From: Chloroflexota bacterium
Lineage (GTDB): Bacteria > Chloroflexota > Limnocylindria > Limnocylindrales > CSP1-4
DNA length: 7,842 nt
Assembly (NCBI GenBank): GCA_003158495.1
Contig: PMJT01000011.1
Location: 1,625-9,466, forward strand
Direction of reading: 5' to 3'
In this document: positions 1 to 5,445 of the stretch, in pieces
Layout of the letters: each line of letters opens with the position of its first letter
Position numbering within the stretch: position 1 is the stretch's first letter
Position numbers and translations under genes: made by a program
The notes under the pieces: generated by a model
Database searches by the model: none
Told to the model about the DNA's origin: nothing
The model's input: the letters and a program-made list of their open reading frames with translations, nothing else

Positions 1-686
1 ATGATCGCCAGGGGCAGAGCCGTGCTGGGCGAGAGTCGGGCTTCATCGGGCTTCATCTGCCAGAAGGCGTTGGCCACGCCCAGCGCGTACTGACGGATCG
101 ACAGGTTTGCGATGCCCGGGAGCAGCGCGGAGAGCGCGCCTTCCCAGACCAGCACGTAGACCAGGCCGATGAGGAGAGCCCGACGTGTGAACAGGCTCAG
201 CGTGAGGAAGACCGCCACGTAACAAGTCGACCCGACGAGCATCGCGGCCAGGAACGCACGCGTGGCTTCCGCGCCCTGCTCGCCGAGCGGCGAAAGCACG
301 ACCGCGCCCGAGACCAGAACGGAAAGCAGCACCAGCAACGCTGTGACCCCGGCGGCGCCGATGAACTTCGCCGCGATCACGGCCCAGCGGGAGATCGGCT
401 TGGCAAGAAGGTACAAGATCGTGCCGTCTTCAATCTCCGCTCCAAACGCCGCCGTCCCGAACAGAACCGCCACAATCGGCAGCAGCAGGGTCACGGCGAC
501 CGCGTCGAGCACACCGCTGGCGAATCCCTCGAGATCAGCGTCGTTTGCGGCCCGGAAGACGATCGCCAGCAGAACCGGAATGGCGGCGAGCAGCAGCAGC
601 AGAATAGTCCGCCGCCGGCCGAGAAGCTGGCGCAGGGTTATGCGCCCCATCAAGGGAACGGCCGCCAGGGACCTCTTGAACATCAT
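1..686 (-). CDS. ABC-2 type transporter permease, C-terminus cut by window edge
   Basis: Membrane subunit of an ABC-2 type exporter, fourth gene of the ABC operon. 228 residues are visible and no stop is reached before the left edge. Hydrophobic segments lie at about residues 26-46, 61-82, 104-132, 144-166 and 168-192, and another begins near 222, which fits the usual six-helix plan. The stretch GAEIEDGTILYLLAKPISR (residues 82-100), between helices 2 and 3, is the typical ABC-2 signature in which an acidic GxE/DGT segment precedes a 'PISR' turn. The start is chosen at 686, where ATG overlaps the TGA of the upstream ATPase by four bases; a second ATG follows at once, so the start could be one codon later. 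It probably pairs with the ATPase at 683-1726. The substrate cannot be read from the sequence. A 10-bp tandem repeat lies near the visible end. Confidence 0.88.
   Translation of the reverse strand, partial: MMFKRSLAAVPLMGRITLRQLLGRRRTILLLLLAAIPVLLAIVFRAANDADLEGFASGVLDAVAVTLLLPIVAVLFGTAAFGAEIEDGTILYLLAKPISRWAVIAAKFIGAAGVTALLVLLSVLVSGAVVLSPLGEQGAEATRAFLAAMLVGSTCYVAVFLTLSLFTRRALLIGLVYVLVWEGALSALLPGIANLSIRQYALGVANAFWQMKPDEARLSPSTALPLAI
36..57. repeat. 10-bp tandem duplication inside the permease gene
   Basis: The unit TCGGGCTTCA occurs twice head to tail (36-45 and 46-55), followed by two matching bases. It lies in the coding sequence of the partial permease, where the protein reads QMKPDEARL. 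The unit length is not a multiple of three, so gain or loss of one copy would shift the frame. The present frame leads into a hydrophobic stretch and looks intact. With only two copies this may be chance. Confidence 0.6.
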
Positions 687-1726
687 CGCCGCACCAGGTA
701 GTCGAACACGCTCTCAAGAGATTCGTCGCCCGAGACGACTTCGAAGAGCCGAACGCCCGCCGTTCGACTCGCGCCTGCGATCAGCCGGCGGAATGCGGAC
801 AGCTGGGCCGTTTTCACGGTCAGATTGTCCGTCCCGAGCTCCACGCCGAACACCGTCGGATCGGCCATCAGCGCCCAGCCGAGGCGGCGATCGTCGCTCG
901 ACCGGATCGTGATGGTGTGGGGCCTGTCGGTCATGAGCGCGCGGATGGCGCGGTAGTCGCCAGACGCGGCGAGGCGGCCCGCGACCATGACCAGGATGTC
1001 GTTGCCGACGCGCTCGACCTCTTCGAGGATGTGCGACGAGAAGAGGATCGTCCGGCCGGCCGAAGCCATCTGGCCCAGCAACTCCATCATGGCCAGCCGC
1101 TGGCGAGGATCCATGCCGTTGAACGGCTCGTCCAGCAGGAGCACCTGCGGGTCGTGGACCAGCGCTCCCGCGACCTTGGCTCGCTGCCGCATGCCCTTCG
1201 AGTAGGTCCCGATGGGGCGATCCATGGCGTCTTCAAGCCCAACCCGCAGGATCGCATCCCGGGCCGCCTGGTCCGAGTCGCGCATGCCCTGCAGTCGGGC
1301 GTTGAACCGCACGTACTCAAAACCGGTCAGGAAGGGATAGACGGCCTCGCGTTCCGGCACGAGCCCGATCTGGCGGTAGACCGACGGATCGCGGTTTGGA
1401 CTGCGGCCCAGGACGTGGACAGTGCCCGCGGAAGGGGCGAGGAAGCCGGCAAGCATGTGGAGCAGCGTCGTCTTGCCGGCTCCGTTCGGGCCGAGCAGAC
1501 CTGTTACCCCGGCCCCGAGGCTGAAGCTCAGGTCGTTGACCGCCACGACGTTGCCGTACCAGCGGGCCGCGTTGATGAGCTCGATCGCGGGGGCGCCCTG
1601 GGGAGCCGGAGCCGCGGTCGGTTCCAACTCTGAAGTCGACTGAGCCGGCGCCACTGCGGGCGCGGGGCCGACCGGGCCCTGGAGATCCGGGCCCGGCCCG
1701 GGGTTCTGCGGCAGTTGAGCGGTCAT
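683..1726 (-). CDS. ABC transporter ATP-binding protein (ABC-2 export type) with Pro/Ala-rich N-terminal extension
   Basis: Cytoplasmic ATPase that should drive the partner permeases; third gene of the operon, 347 aa. Walker A is GPNGAGKTT (79-87), the signature loop is YSKGMRQR (175-182, the variant usual in CcmA/ABC-2 type ATPases), Walker B is VLLLDEP (195-201), the D-loop is GMDP (204-207) and the switch histidine is in SSH (230-232). The Q-loop position carries Glu (LVPERE, about 122-127), as is common in this subfamily. After the ATPase core comes a C-terminal region of about 95 residues, ending in SLESVFDYLVRR, the usual tail of this type. The first 47 or so residues are an extra low-complexity stretch rich in Pro, Ala and Gln, probably disordered. 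The start at 1726 is supported by the ATGA overlap with the preceding permease and an AAGGA-like ribosome site about nine bases upstream. Confidence 0.95.
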   Translation of the reverse strand: MTAQLPQNPGPGPDLQGPVGPAPAVAPAQSTSELEPTAAPAPQGAPAIELINAARWYGNVVAVNDLSFSLGAGVTGLLGPNGAGKTTLLHMLAGFLAPSAGTVHVLGRSPNRDPSVYRQIGLVPEREAVYPFLTGFEYVRFNARLQGMRDSDQAARDAILRVGLEDAMDRPIGTYSKGMRQRAKVAGALVHDPQVLLLDEPFNGMDPRQRLAMMELLGQMASAGRTILFSSHILEEVERVGNDILVMVAGRLAASGDYRAIRALMTDRPHTITIRSSDDRRLGWALMADPTVFGVELGTDNLTVKTAQLSAFRRLIAGASRTAGVRLFEVVSGDESLESVFDYLVRR

Positions 1727-2661
1727 GCCGAGATCCTTCGGTAGCGGAAGAGAAGAACGGCGGTGAATACCGCGATGCTCGCGACGACGGCCAGCACGTA
1801 AGCATCTGTGCCGAGTGTCGTTGGCGGCCCGCCTTCATTGACCGGCGTGATCCTCAGAGCCACTCCGCAGAACCAGTCCGTAGCGACGCCGATGACGTTC
1901 GTGGGCGACAGGAGAACCAGCTTGTCCGACCAGTCCCATCCCGCTCGATTGCCGACTCGGAAGATCACCTCGGGCACGATCGCCATCAGCAGGAAGTAGG
2001 CCACAAGCCCGATCGCCGCATAGGCGCGCCGTGGCGAGAAGGACGACAGCGCCAGCGCGATCGCAGACAGGCTGAGTGCCCCGAGCGCCGTCGCCGGGAT
2101 TGCCGGGAGGAATTTCGGCCATTCGTCGCCGACAGCCTGGAGGGTGTCCGGCTTCATGAGGATGTCGCCGATGAACAGGGCGATCATCGGGACCATCATC
2201 GCCAGGAAGAGCGAGGTGGTCAGCGACGCCAGCCGGGCAAAGGCGTAATCCACACGGCCGAGAGCGCGGGTGAAATACAGCGGCAGGACGTGATAGCGCT
2301 GGTCGCGGCACACCAGCTCCGGGGCCTGGGCCACGAGGAACAGGACCATAAAGAACGAGACGGCGGCGAAATAGTTGTGGTAAGAGGCGAGGTCTGTCGC
2401 GGTCATATCGCCCGAGGCAATGGCCTGGGAGAAGCTCGCCGAGAACGCGAGCTGGATGAGCGCATACAGGGAGTACAGCCCCGTCAGGATGAACGGCGCG
2501 GCCTTGGCCGTCATCGGCCGCCCGAAGCCCCAGACGCCGCGCATGCCCTCAACGTAGAGGGACCAGACCGCCCACCACCGGCCGCGGCGCTTGCCCTCGT
2601 AGTGGCGATAGCCGAGGTCGTAGATGCTGCCGGTGGGAGCTGTGCGAGTCACGGCATTCAT
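1723..2661 (-). CDS. ABC-2 type transporter permease, six membrane segments
   Basis: Integral membrane subunit of an ABC-2 exporter; second gene of the operon, 312 aa. A cytoplasmic N-terminus contains IYDLGYRHYEGKRRGR (13-28). To my recollection this Tyr/Arg-rich opening is typical of a permease family widespread in Actinomycetota and related GC-rich bacteria. Six hydrophobic segments follow at about 52-72, 97-115, 142-166, 188-207, 213-233 and 286-305. The loop after segment 2, APELVCRDQRYHVLPLYFTR (113-132), and the DYAFARL stretch (138-144) match the conserved cytoplasmic loop of this family, which is thought to contact the ATPase. The protein ends with a basic tail, RYRRISA. Both ends overlap neighbours by four bases. 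An AGGGA ribosome site lies about eight bases before the ATG, inside the upstream ATPase gene. The most likely partner is the ATPase encoded just upstream (2658-3578). Substrate unknown. Confidence 0.9.
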   Translation of the reverse strand: MNAVTRTAPTGSIYDLGYRHYEGKRRGRWWAVWSLYVEGMRGVWGFGRPMTAKAAPFILTGLYSLYALIQLAFSASFSQAIASGDMTATDLASYHNYFAAVSFFMVLFLVAQAPELVCRDQRYHVLPLYFTRALGRVDYAFARLASLTTSLFLAMMVPMIALFIGDILMKPDTLQAVGDEWPKFLPAIPATALGALSLSAIALALSSFSPRRAYAAIGLVAYFLLMAIVPEVIFRVGNRAGWDWSDKLVLLSPTNVIGVATDWFCGVALRITPVNEGGPPTTLGTDAYVLAVVASIAVFTAVLLFRYRRISA

Positions 2662-3578
2662 TGCGGGTTCCCTGCAACCGGAGCTGGATCGCGGAACAGG
2701 TCTTCGAGCCGGCGACGCTCCTGCTGGATTCGGACCAGCGGCAGAGCCAGGTCGGCGACCGTATCGCGGATCGCGTCGTAGAGCGCCTCGTTTTCCATCG
2801 CGACGAGGACGCAGTCGCCGTCCGTTCGGGCTTTGAACCCGTGGCCGACCAACGCGGCGGCGAGCCGGTCCGAACCTTCTTCCACTTCCACCGCGAGGAC
2901 CGGAGTCCGGGCCGTGAACGTCGTGATCGGCGCGGCACTTAGTAGATGGCCGGCATCGATAGCCACGAGGAAGCCGCAGACCTGCTCGATTTCGCCCAGT
3001 AGATGCGAGGCCACCATGATCGCGATCCCGAACTCGTTGCCGGTCCGCTTGATCAAGTCCAGCATCTCGTCGCGCCCGGCCGGATCGAGGCCGTTCGTCG
3101 GTTCGTCCAGGAGCAGCAGCTTGGGGTCGTGGACCAGAGCCTGGGCCAGCTTGACCCGCTGCTTCATGCCGGTTGAGTAGCCGCCGATCTGGCGGTATCG
3201 CTCCTCGTACAGCCCCACGTGGCGCAGGACTTCGGCGGTCCGTTCACGCGCAGCCGAACGCGGCAGCCCGGAGATCCGGGCCATGTGGGTGACGAAGTCC
3301 GTCGCGCCCACATCCGGCGGCAGACAGTCGTGCTCGGGCATGTACCCGACGACCTTGCGGATCTCCGACGCTTCGCGGACGACATCCATCCCAAGGACCA
3401 CAGCGCGGCCGCCCGTGGGTGGAATTACCCCGAGGAGGATCTTTATGAGTGTGCTTTTCCCGGCACCGTTCGCCCCGACCAGGCCGATGATCCCCGGCTC
3501 GACCGCAAGATCGAGCTTCTCGAGCGCCTTGACCGGACCGTAGTGCTTGGTTAGCCCCTGGGTCTCGATGAGTGCCAT
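2658..3578 (-). CDS. ABC transporter ATP-binding protein (ABC-2 export type), first gene of the operon
   Basis: Cytoplasmic ATPase of 306 aa that heads the four-gene transporter operon. Walker A is GANGAGKST (35-43), the signature loop is YSTGMKQRV (134-142), Walker B is LLLLDEP (154-160), the D-loop is GLDP (163-166) and the switch histidine is in ASH (190-192). The Q-loop residue is replaced by Glu (GYMPEHD, 78-84), as in many relatives. A C-terminal region of about 100 residues ends in RRRLEDLFRD, the normal tail. Length is usual for the family. There is no ribosome binding site before the ATG; the preceding bases are CTCGTC and then a -10-like box, so the message may begin at or next to the start codon. 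It diverges from the HDOD gene on the other strand. The catalytic residues are complete, so it should be active. Confidence 0.95.
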   Translation of the reverse strand: MALIETQGLTKHYGPVKALEKLDLAVEPGIIGLVGANGAGKSTLIKILLGVIPPTGGRAVVLGMDVVREASEIRKVVGYMPEHDCLPPDVGATDFVTHMARISGLPRSAARERTAEVLRHVGLYEERYRQIGGYSTGMKQRVKLAQALVHDPKLLLLDEPTNGLDPAGRDEMLDLIKRTGNEFGIAIMVASHLLGEIEQVCGFLVAIDAGHLLSAAPITTFTARTPVLAVEVEEGSDRLAAALVGHGFKARTDGDCVLVAMENEALYDAIRDTVADLALPLVRIQQERRRLEDLFRDPAPVAGNPQ

Positions 3579-3584
3579 GACGAG

Positions 3585-3607
3585 ATTATGCTGCCGGACC
3601 GTCCGGC
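3585..3607 (-). promoter_or_regulatory. Candidate promoter and operator of the ABC operon
   Basis: Read on the minus strand, CATAAT (3590-3585) resembles a sigma-70 -10 box and ends six bases before the ATG at 3578, so transcription would begin at about the start codon. Just upstream of it, 3593-3607 is a perfect inverted repeat with 7-bp arms and one central base (GCCGGAC-C-GTCCGGC). It fills most of the -10/-35 spacer, a common place for a repressor site. No good -35 hexamer is visible: the base positions 17 bp upstream read ACTCAC. The promoter call is inference; the palindrome is seen directly. Confidence 0.45.
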
Positions 3608-3660
3608 GTGAGTCCTACTTACGACCGGGTCCTTCCTCATCCCAAAGACCGACCTCGGGC

Positions 3661-3730
3661 CAACTGGCGCAACTCGCACCGCGAGCCGGGCTTTACTCGG
3701 ACGGAGATCGCGCGCAAGTGGCGCAACCCG
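3661..3730. repeat. Imperfect 16-bp direct repeat upstream of the HDOD gene
   Basis: CAACTGGCGCAACTCG (3661-3676) recurs as CAAGTGGCGCAACCCG (3715-3730), 14 of 16 bases identical, with starts 54 bp apart. The second copy ends at the presumed ribosome site of the HDOD gene. It could be a pair of regulator sites or part of a structured leader; I recognise no known riboswitch here. Confidence 0.4.
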
Positions 3731-3744
3731 GGAGCAGAACCCGT

Positions 3745-4698
3745 GTGAGTCTATTGGCCGCTCGAATAGGACTCGGAATCGTTCAAGACGGGGCCGCGGC
3801 CGCCGACATCTTCTACGTGGAAGTCTTGACCAGCACAACTCTCGACCGAGCGCGCCAGATCGTCCAGCACGCTCACGCTATCAGCCCGTCCGCCAGCCTG
3901 CTCCGCCTGGAGCAGCAGCTTCGGCAGGGCGACTCGAACGCGCGCCAGCTGGCCAAACTGATCGACGGCTCCCCCGCCCTGGCCGCCCGGGTTCTGCGGA
4001 TGGCCAACTCCGCCTTCTATGCCCCGGCCGAGCCGGTCACGACCCTGTCGCGAGCCGTCGCCCTTCTCGGCGACACCGTTCTGCGCCAGCTCGTCCTGAC
4101 CTCGCTGATCGTGTCGCGGCGAGCAGGCAATCGTTCGCCCCGAGAGGCGCTTGCGGCCGCCCGCCTCACCGGCGACGCGGTTCGTGCCGCCGTGGTCGGC
4201 AAGACCCTGGCCCAGATGTCGCGATCCGTCGATCCAGACACTGCCTTCGCCGCCGGCCTCCTCCACGACCTGGGCCACGTCTATCTGCTGGACGACGTCG
4301 GCGAGCGATACGCGAGCTACCTGCTCGACCCGCACGCCCACGACGCCCGAAATGCCGCCGGGCAGCTGGAGATGGAGATCGAGCTGGCGGGCACGACCCA
4401 CCAGGACGTCGGCGCCGTCTTCGCTTACGAGTGGAACCTGCCCCCGGTCATCGCCCGGGTCCTGTGGGACCACCACGTGCCGAGCCCCGGCTCGCTGGGC
4501 GCGCTGATCGCCGGTTCCGACGTGCTCCTCCGCGAGCTGAGCTACCCGTCCGTCGTGGACGCGGCCGATCAGCAGATGGAAGGTGACTCGGTCCTGGCAG
4601 CCCTCAAGATCACCCGCGAGCGCTGGGAAGAGCGGACGCCATCAGTCCGCGAGAACTTCTCCGAGCTGCTCTCGATCTTCGACGTCCAGGTCGGCTGA
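3745..4698 (+). CDS. HDOD-domain protein (putative signalling or regulatory protein)
   Basis: HDOD domains are HD-hydrolase relatives found in bacterial signalling and stress or motility control; many are thought to act through protein contacts rather than catalysis. From the GTG at 3745 the protein has 317 residues. The hallmark NSAFY occurs at 88-92 (in VLRMANSAFY), GLLHDLGH at 171-178 keeps the His-Asp pair, THQDVGAVFAYEWNLP (218-233) follows, then WDHH (241-244). The C-terminal 70 residues are an alpha-helical tail without a recognisable output domain. Start choice is uncertain. The GTG at 3745 has GGGAG ten bases upstream; GTG 3817 (293 aa) or TTG 3826 would fit the domain boundary equally well but lack a well-placed ribosome site. 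Longer starts would run into the divergent ABC gene. It stands alone on the plus strand and does not share an operon with its neighbours. Confidence 0.85.
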   Translation: MSLLAARIGLGIVQDGAAAADIFYVEVLTSTTLDRARQIVQHAHAISPSASLLRLEQQLRQGDSNARQLAKLIDGSPALAARVLRMANSAFYAPAEPVTTLSRAVALLGDTVLRQLVLTSLIVSRRAGNRSPREALAAARLTGDAVRAAVVGKTLAQMSRSVDPDTAFAAGLLHDLGHVYLLDDVGERYASYLLDPHAHDARNAAGQLEMEIELAGTTHQDVGAVFAYEWNLPPVIARVLWDHHVPSPGSLGALIAGSDVLLRELSYPSVVDAADQQMEGDSVLAALKITRERWEERTPSVRENFSELLSIFDVQVG

Positions 4699-4706
4699 CG
4701 GGCCCT

Positions 4707-4746
4707 GGCGCCCCATTCGTTAGGGTCGCCCAGCCCCTGGGGCGCC
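4707..4746 (+). terminator. Possible terminator hairpin after the HDOD gene
   Basis: GGCGCCCC (4707-4714) pairs perfectly with GGGGCGCC (4739-4746) across a 24-base loop, starting eight bases after the HDOD stop codon. No T-run follows, so it is not a classic intrinsic terminator. A smaller alternative hairpin, CCCC-T-GGGG, lies at 4734-4742. Position favours a role in ending the HDOD transcript. Confidence 0.4.
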
Positions 4747-4818
4747 TCGATGCTCGTGTCCCCCGGCTGGTCGTTTCCGGCCATATGTGGAGACAGACTC
4801 GCCGCCAACGCTTGGTCA

Positions 4819-4854
4819 ATGCCGCGCCGACACTTGGCGCCGGGCAAGCGGCAT
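4819..4854. repeat. Inverted repeat in the convergent gap
   Basis: ATGCCGC (4819-4825) pairs with GCGGCAT (4848-4854). An alternative stem is GCGCC/GGCGC (4824-4828 with 4836-4840) and a seven-base loop. It could be a terminator for the minus-strand small gene or merely a product of high GC content. Confidence 0.3.
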
Positions 4855-4994
4855 CGACGAGTCGTCCAGCCGGCAACCGGGTCCAAACGTTGGCTCGGGG
4901 CCCACGCCGTCCACACGCTGCGATCCTGCCGCGTCGGCTGGGCGTACCGGGTGGCCCCGATCACTGACGCCGGCCAGGGCGGGCGAGTCGAGAC

Positions 4995-5279
4995 TTATCG
5001 GCGAAGCAGGCTGCTGTGGCTCAGCAGGGCGCGTCTCAGAACGATGAGGCCGATCCCGATGAGCCAAAGCACCGGGACGCCGAAGAAGGCAAACCTTAGC
5101 CGGACGAAGGCGGGGTCGTCGCCGGACGGGCAGGCCACCGATGGGTAGTTCATGAAGCAAACCTGTTGAGCGCTGTAGATGCTCAAGATGGCTTGCCCGA
5201 CCAACAGGATCGCGACGCCGAAGAGGAACAGCGTCCAGAGAACCGGACCCCGGACCAGCACGCCCCGGATCCGCTTCAT
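4995..5279 (-). CDS. Small membrane protein, two helices, two loop cysteines
   Basis: I do not recognise the family. The 94-residue protein begins MKRIRGVLVR, has a hydrophobic segment at about 12-34, a loop with Cys41 and Cys50 (CFMNYPSVAC), a second hydrophobic segment at about 64-82 and a basic C-terminus (LRRALLSHSSLLRR). By the positive-inside rule both ends are cytoplasmic and the loop is outside, so the two cysteines could form a disulphide. The ATG at 5279 is chosen because GGGGAGG ends four bases before it. The frame stays open upstream to an ATG at 5342 (115 aa), but those 21 residues are polar and lack a comparable ribosome site. It lies 166 bases downstream of the propeller gene on the same strand and may or may not be co-transcribed with it. 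Confidence 0.65.
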   Translation of the reverse strand: MKRIRGVLVRGPVLWTLFLFGVAILLVGQAILSIYSAQQVCFMNYPSVACPSGDDPAFVRLRFAFFGVPVLWLIGIGLIVLRRALLSHSSLLRR

Positions 5280-5283
5280 AGGT

Positions 5284-5290
5284 CCTCCCC
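5284..5290 (-). promoter_or_regulatory. Ribosome binding site that fixes the small membrane protein start
   Basis: The minus strand reads GGGGAGG, then ACCT, then ATG. This is the strongest Shine-Dalgarno-like sequence in the window and favours the start at 5279 over the in-frame ATGs further upstream. Confidence 0.6.
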
Positions 5291-5385
5291 ATTGCCTGCG
5301 CGACATCACGCCGATCGTGGGCCAGGTCGAGGACGCACGCAAGAGCCACTACTCGGGCCGATGCGTCGAGTCATTGCCTGAGGTG

Positions 5386-5401
5386 CCCGGCTGCATCCGG
5401 G
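5386..5401 (-). terminator. Weak hairpin between propeller and small protein genes
   Basis: CCCGG (5386-5390) pairs with CCGGG (5397-5401) around a six-base loop, 45 bases past the propeller stop codon. The stem is short and no T-run follows, so it is only a candidate. The rest of the 5280-5445 spacer shows no clear promoter. Confidence 0.2.
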
Positions 5402-5416
5402 ACGACTATGGCGTTC

Positions 5417-5438
5417 AAGCCGCCAGCAAGCCGCCAGC
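5417..5438. repeat. 11-bp tandem repeat just after the propeller gene
   Basis: AAGCCGCCAGC occurs twice in perfect tandem (5417-5427, 5428-5438), eight bases beyond the stop codon of the minus-strand propeller gene. Two copies only; probably a local slippage event. Confidence 0.55.
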
Positions 5439-5445
5439 CGTCCGG

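Larger units (their letters stand above)
4699..4994. other. Gene-free stretch between convergent genes
   Basis: About 300 bases separate the end of the HDOD gene from the end of the small membrane protein gene on the other strand. The open frames here have no family-like composition, no ribosome site and no hydrophobic or motif pattern, so I call none of them. I see no tRNA. The stretch contains inverted repeats at 4707-4746 and 4819-4854, listed separately. Confidence 0.6.

Noticed and set aside
262..912. Long plus-strand open frame opposite the permease and ATPase genes
   Set aside because: Ser/Arg/Pro-rich composition typical of an antisense shadow in GC-rich DNA; the minus-strand genes have clear motifs and coupling.
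917..1633. Plus-strand frame of 238 codons opposite the ATPase
   Set aside because: No recognisable domain; lies entirely over a convincing ABC ATPase with all catalytic motifs.
3230..3347. Glu in place of the Q-loop Gln in both ATPases as a sign of inactivity
   Set aside because: Glu at this position is common in ABC-2 export ATPases; Walker A, Walker B, signature and switch His are all intact.
3547..3744. Extended N-terminus of the HDOD protein from an ATG at 3547
   Set aside because: It would overlap the start of the divergent ABC gene and its promoter, and the added residues look like translated non-coding DNA.
3579..3744. Possible riboswitch or tRNA-like fold before the HDOD gene
   Set aside because: Hairpins can be drawn, but I could not match the conserved cores of c-di-GMP, cobalamin or guanidine riboswitches, nor a tRNA T-loop.
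4750..5148. Plus-strand frame of 132 codons in the convergent gap
   Set aside because: No motif and no supporting ribosome site; runs over the small membrane protein gene on the other strand.
4816..5349. Minus-strand frame of 177 codons over the small membrane protein
   Set aside because: Polar, Arg/Pro-rich, no motif; the overlapping frame has two clear membrane helices and a strong ribosome site.
5290..5380. 9-bp direct repeat CATTGCCTG at 5290-5298 and 5372-5380
   Set aside because: Short, 82 bp apart, and not linked to any recognisable element; likely chance.
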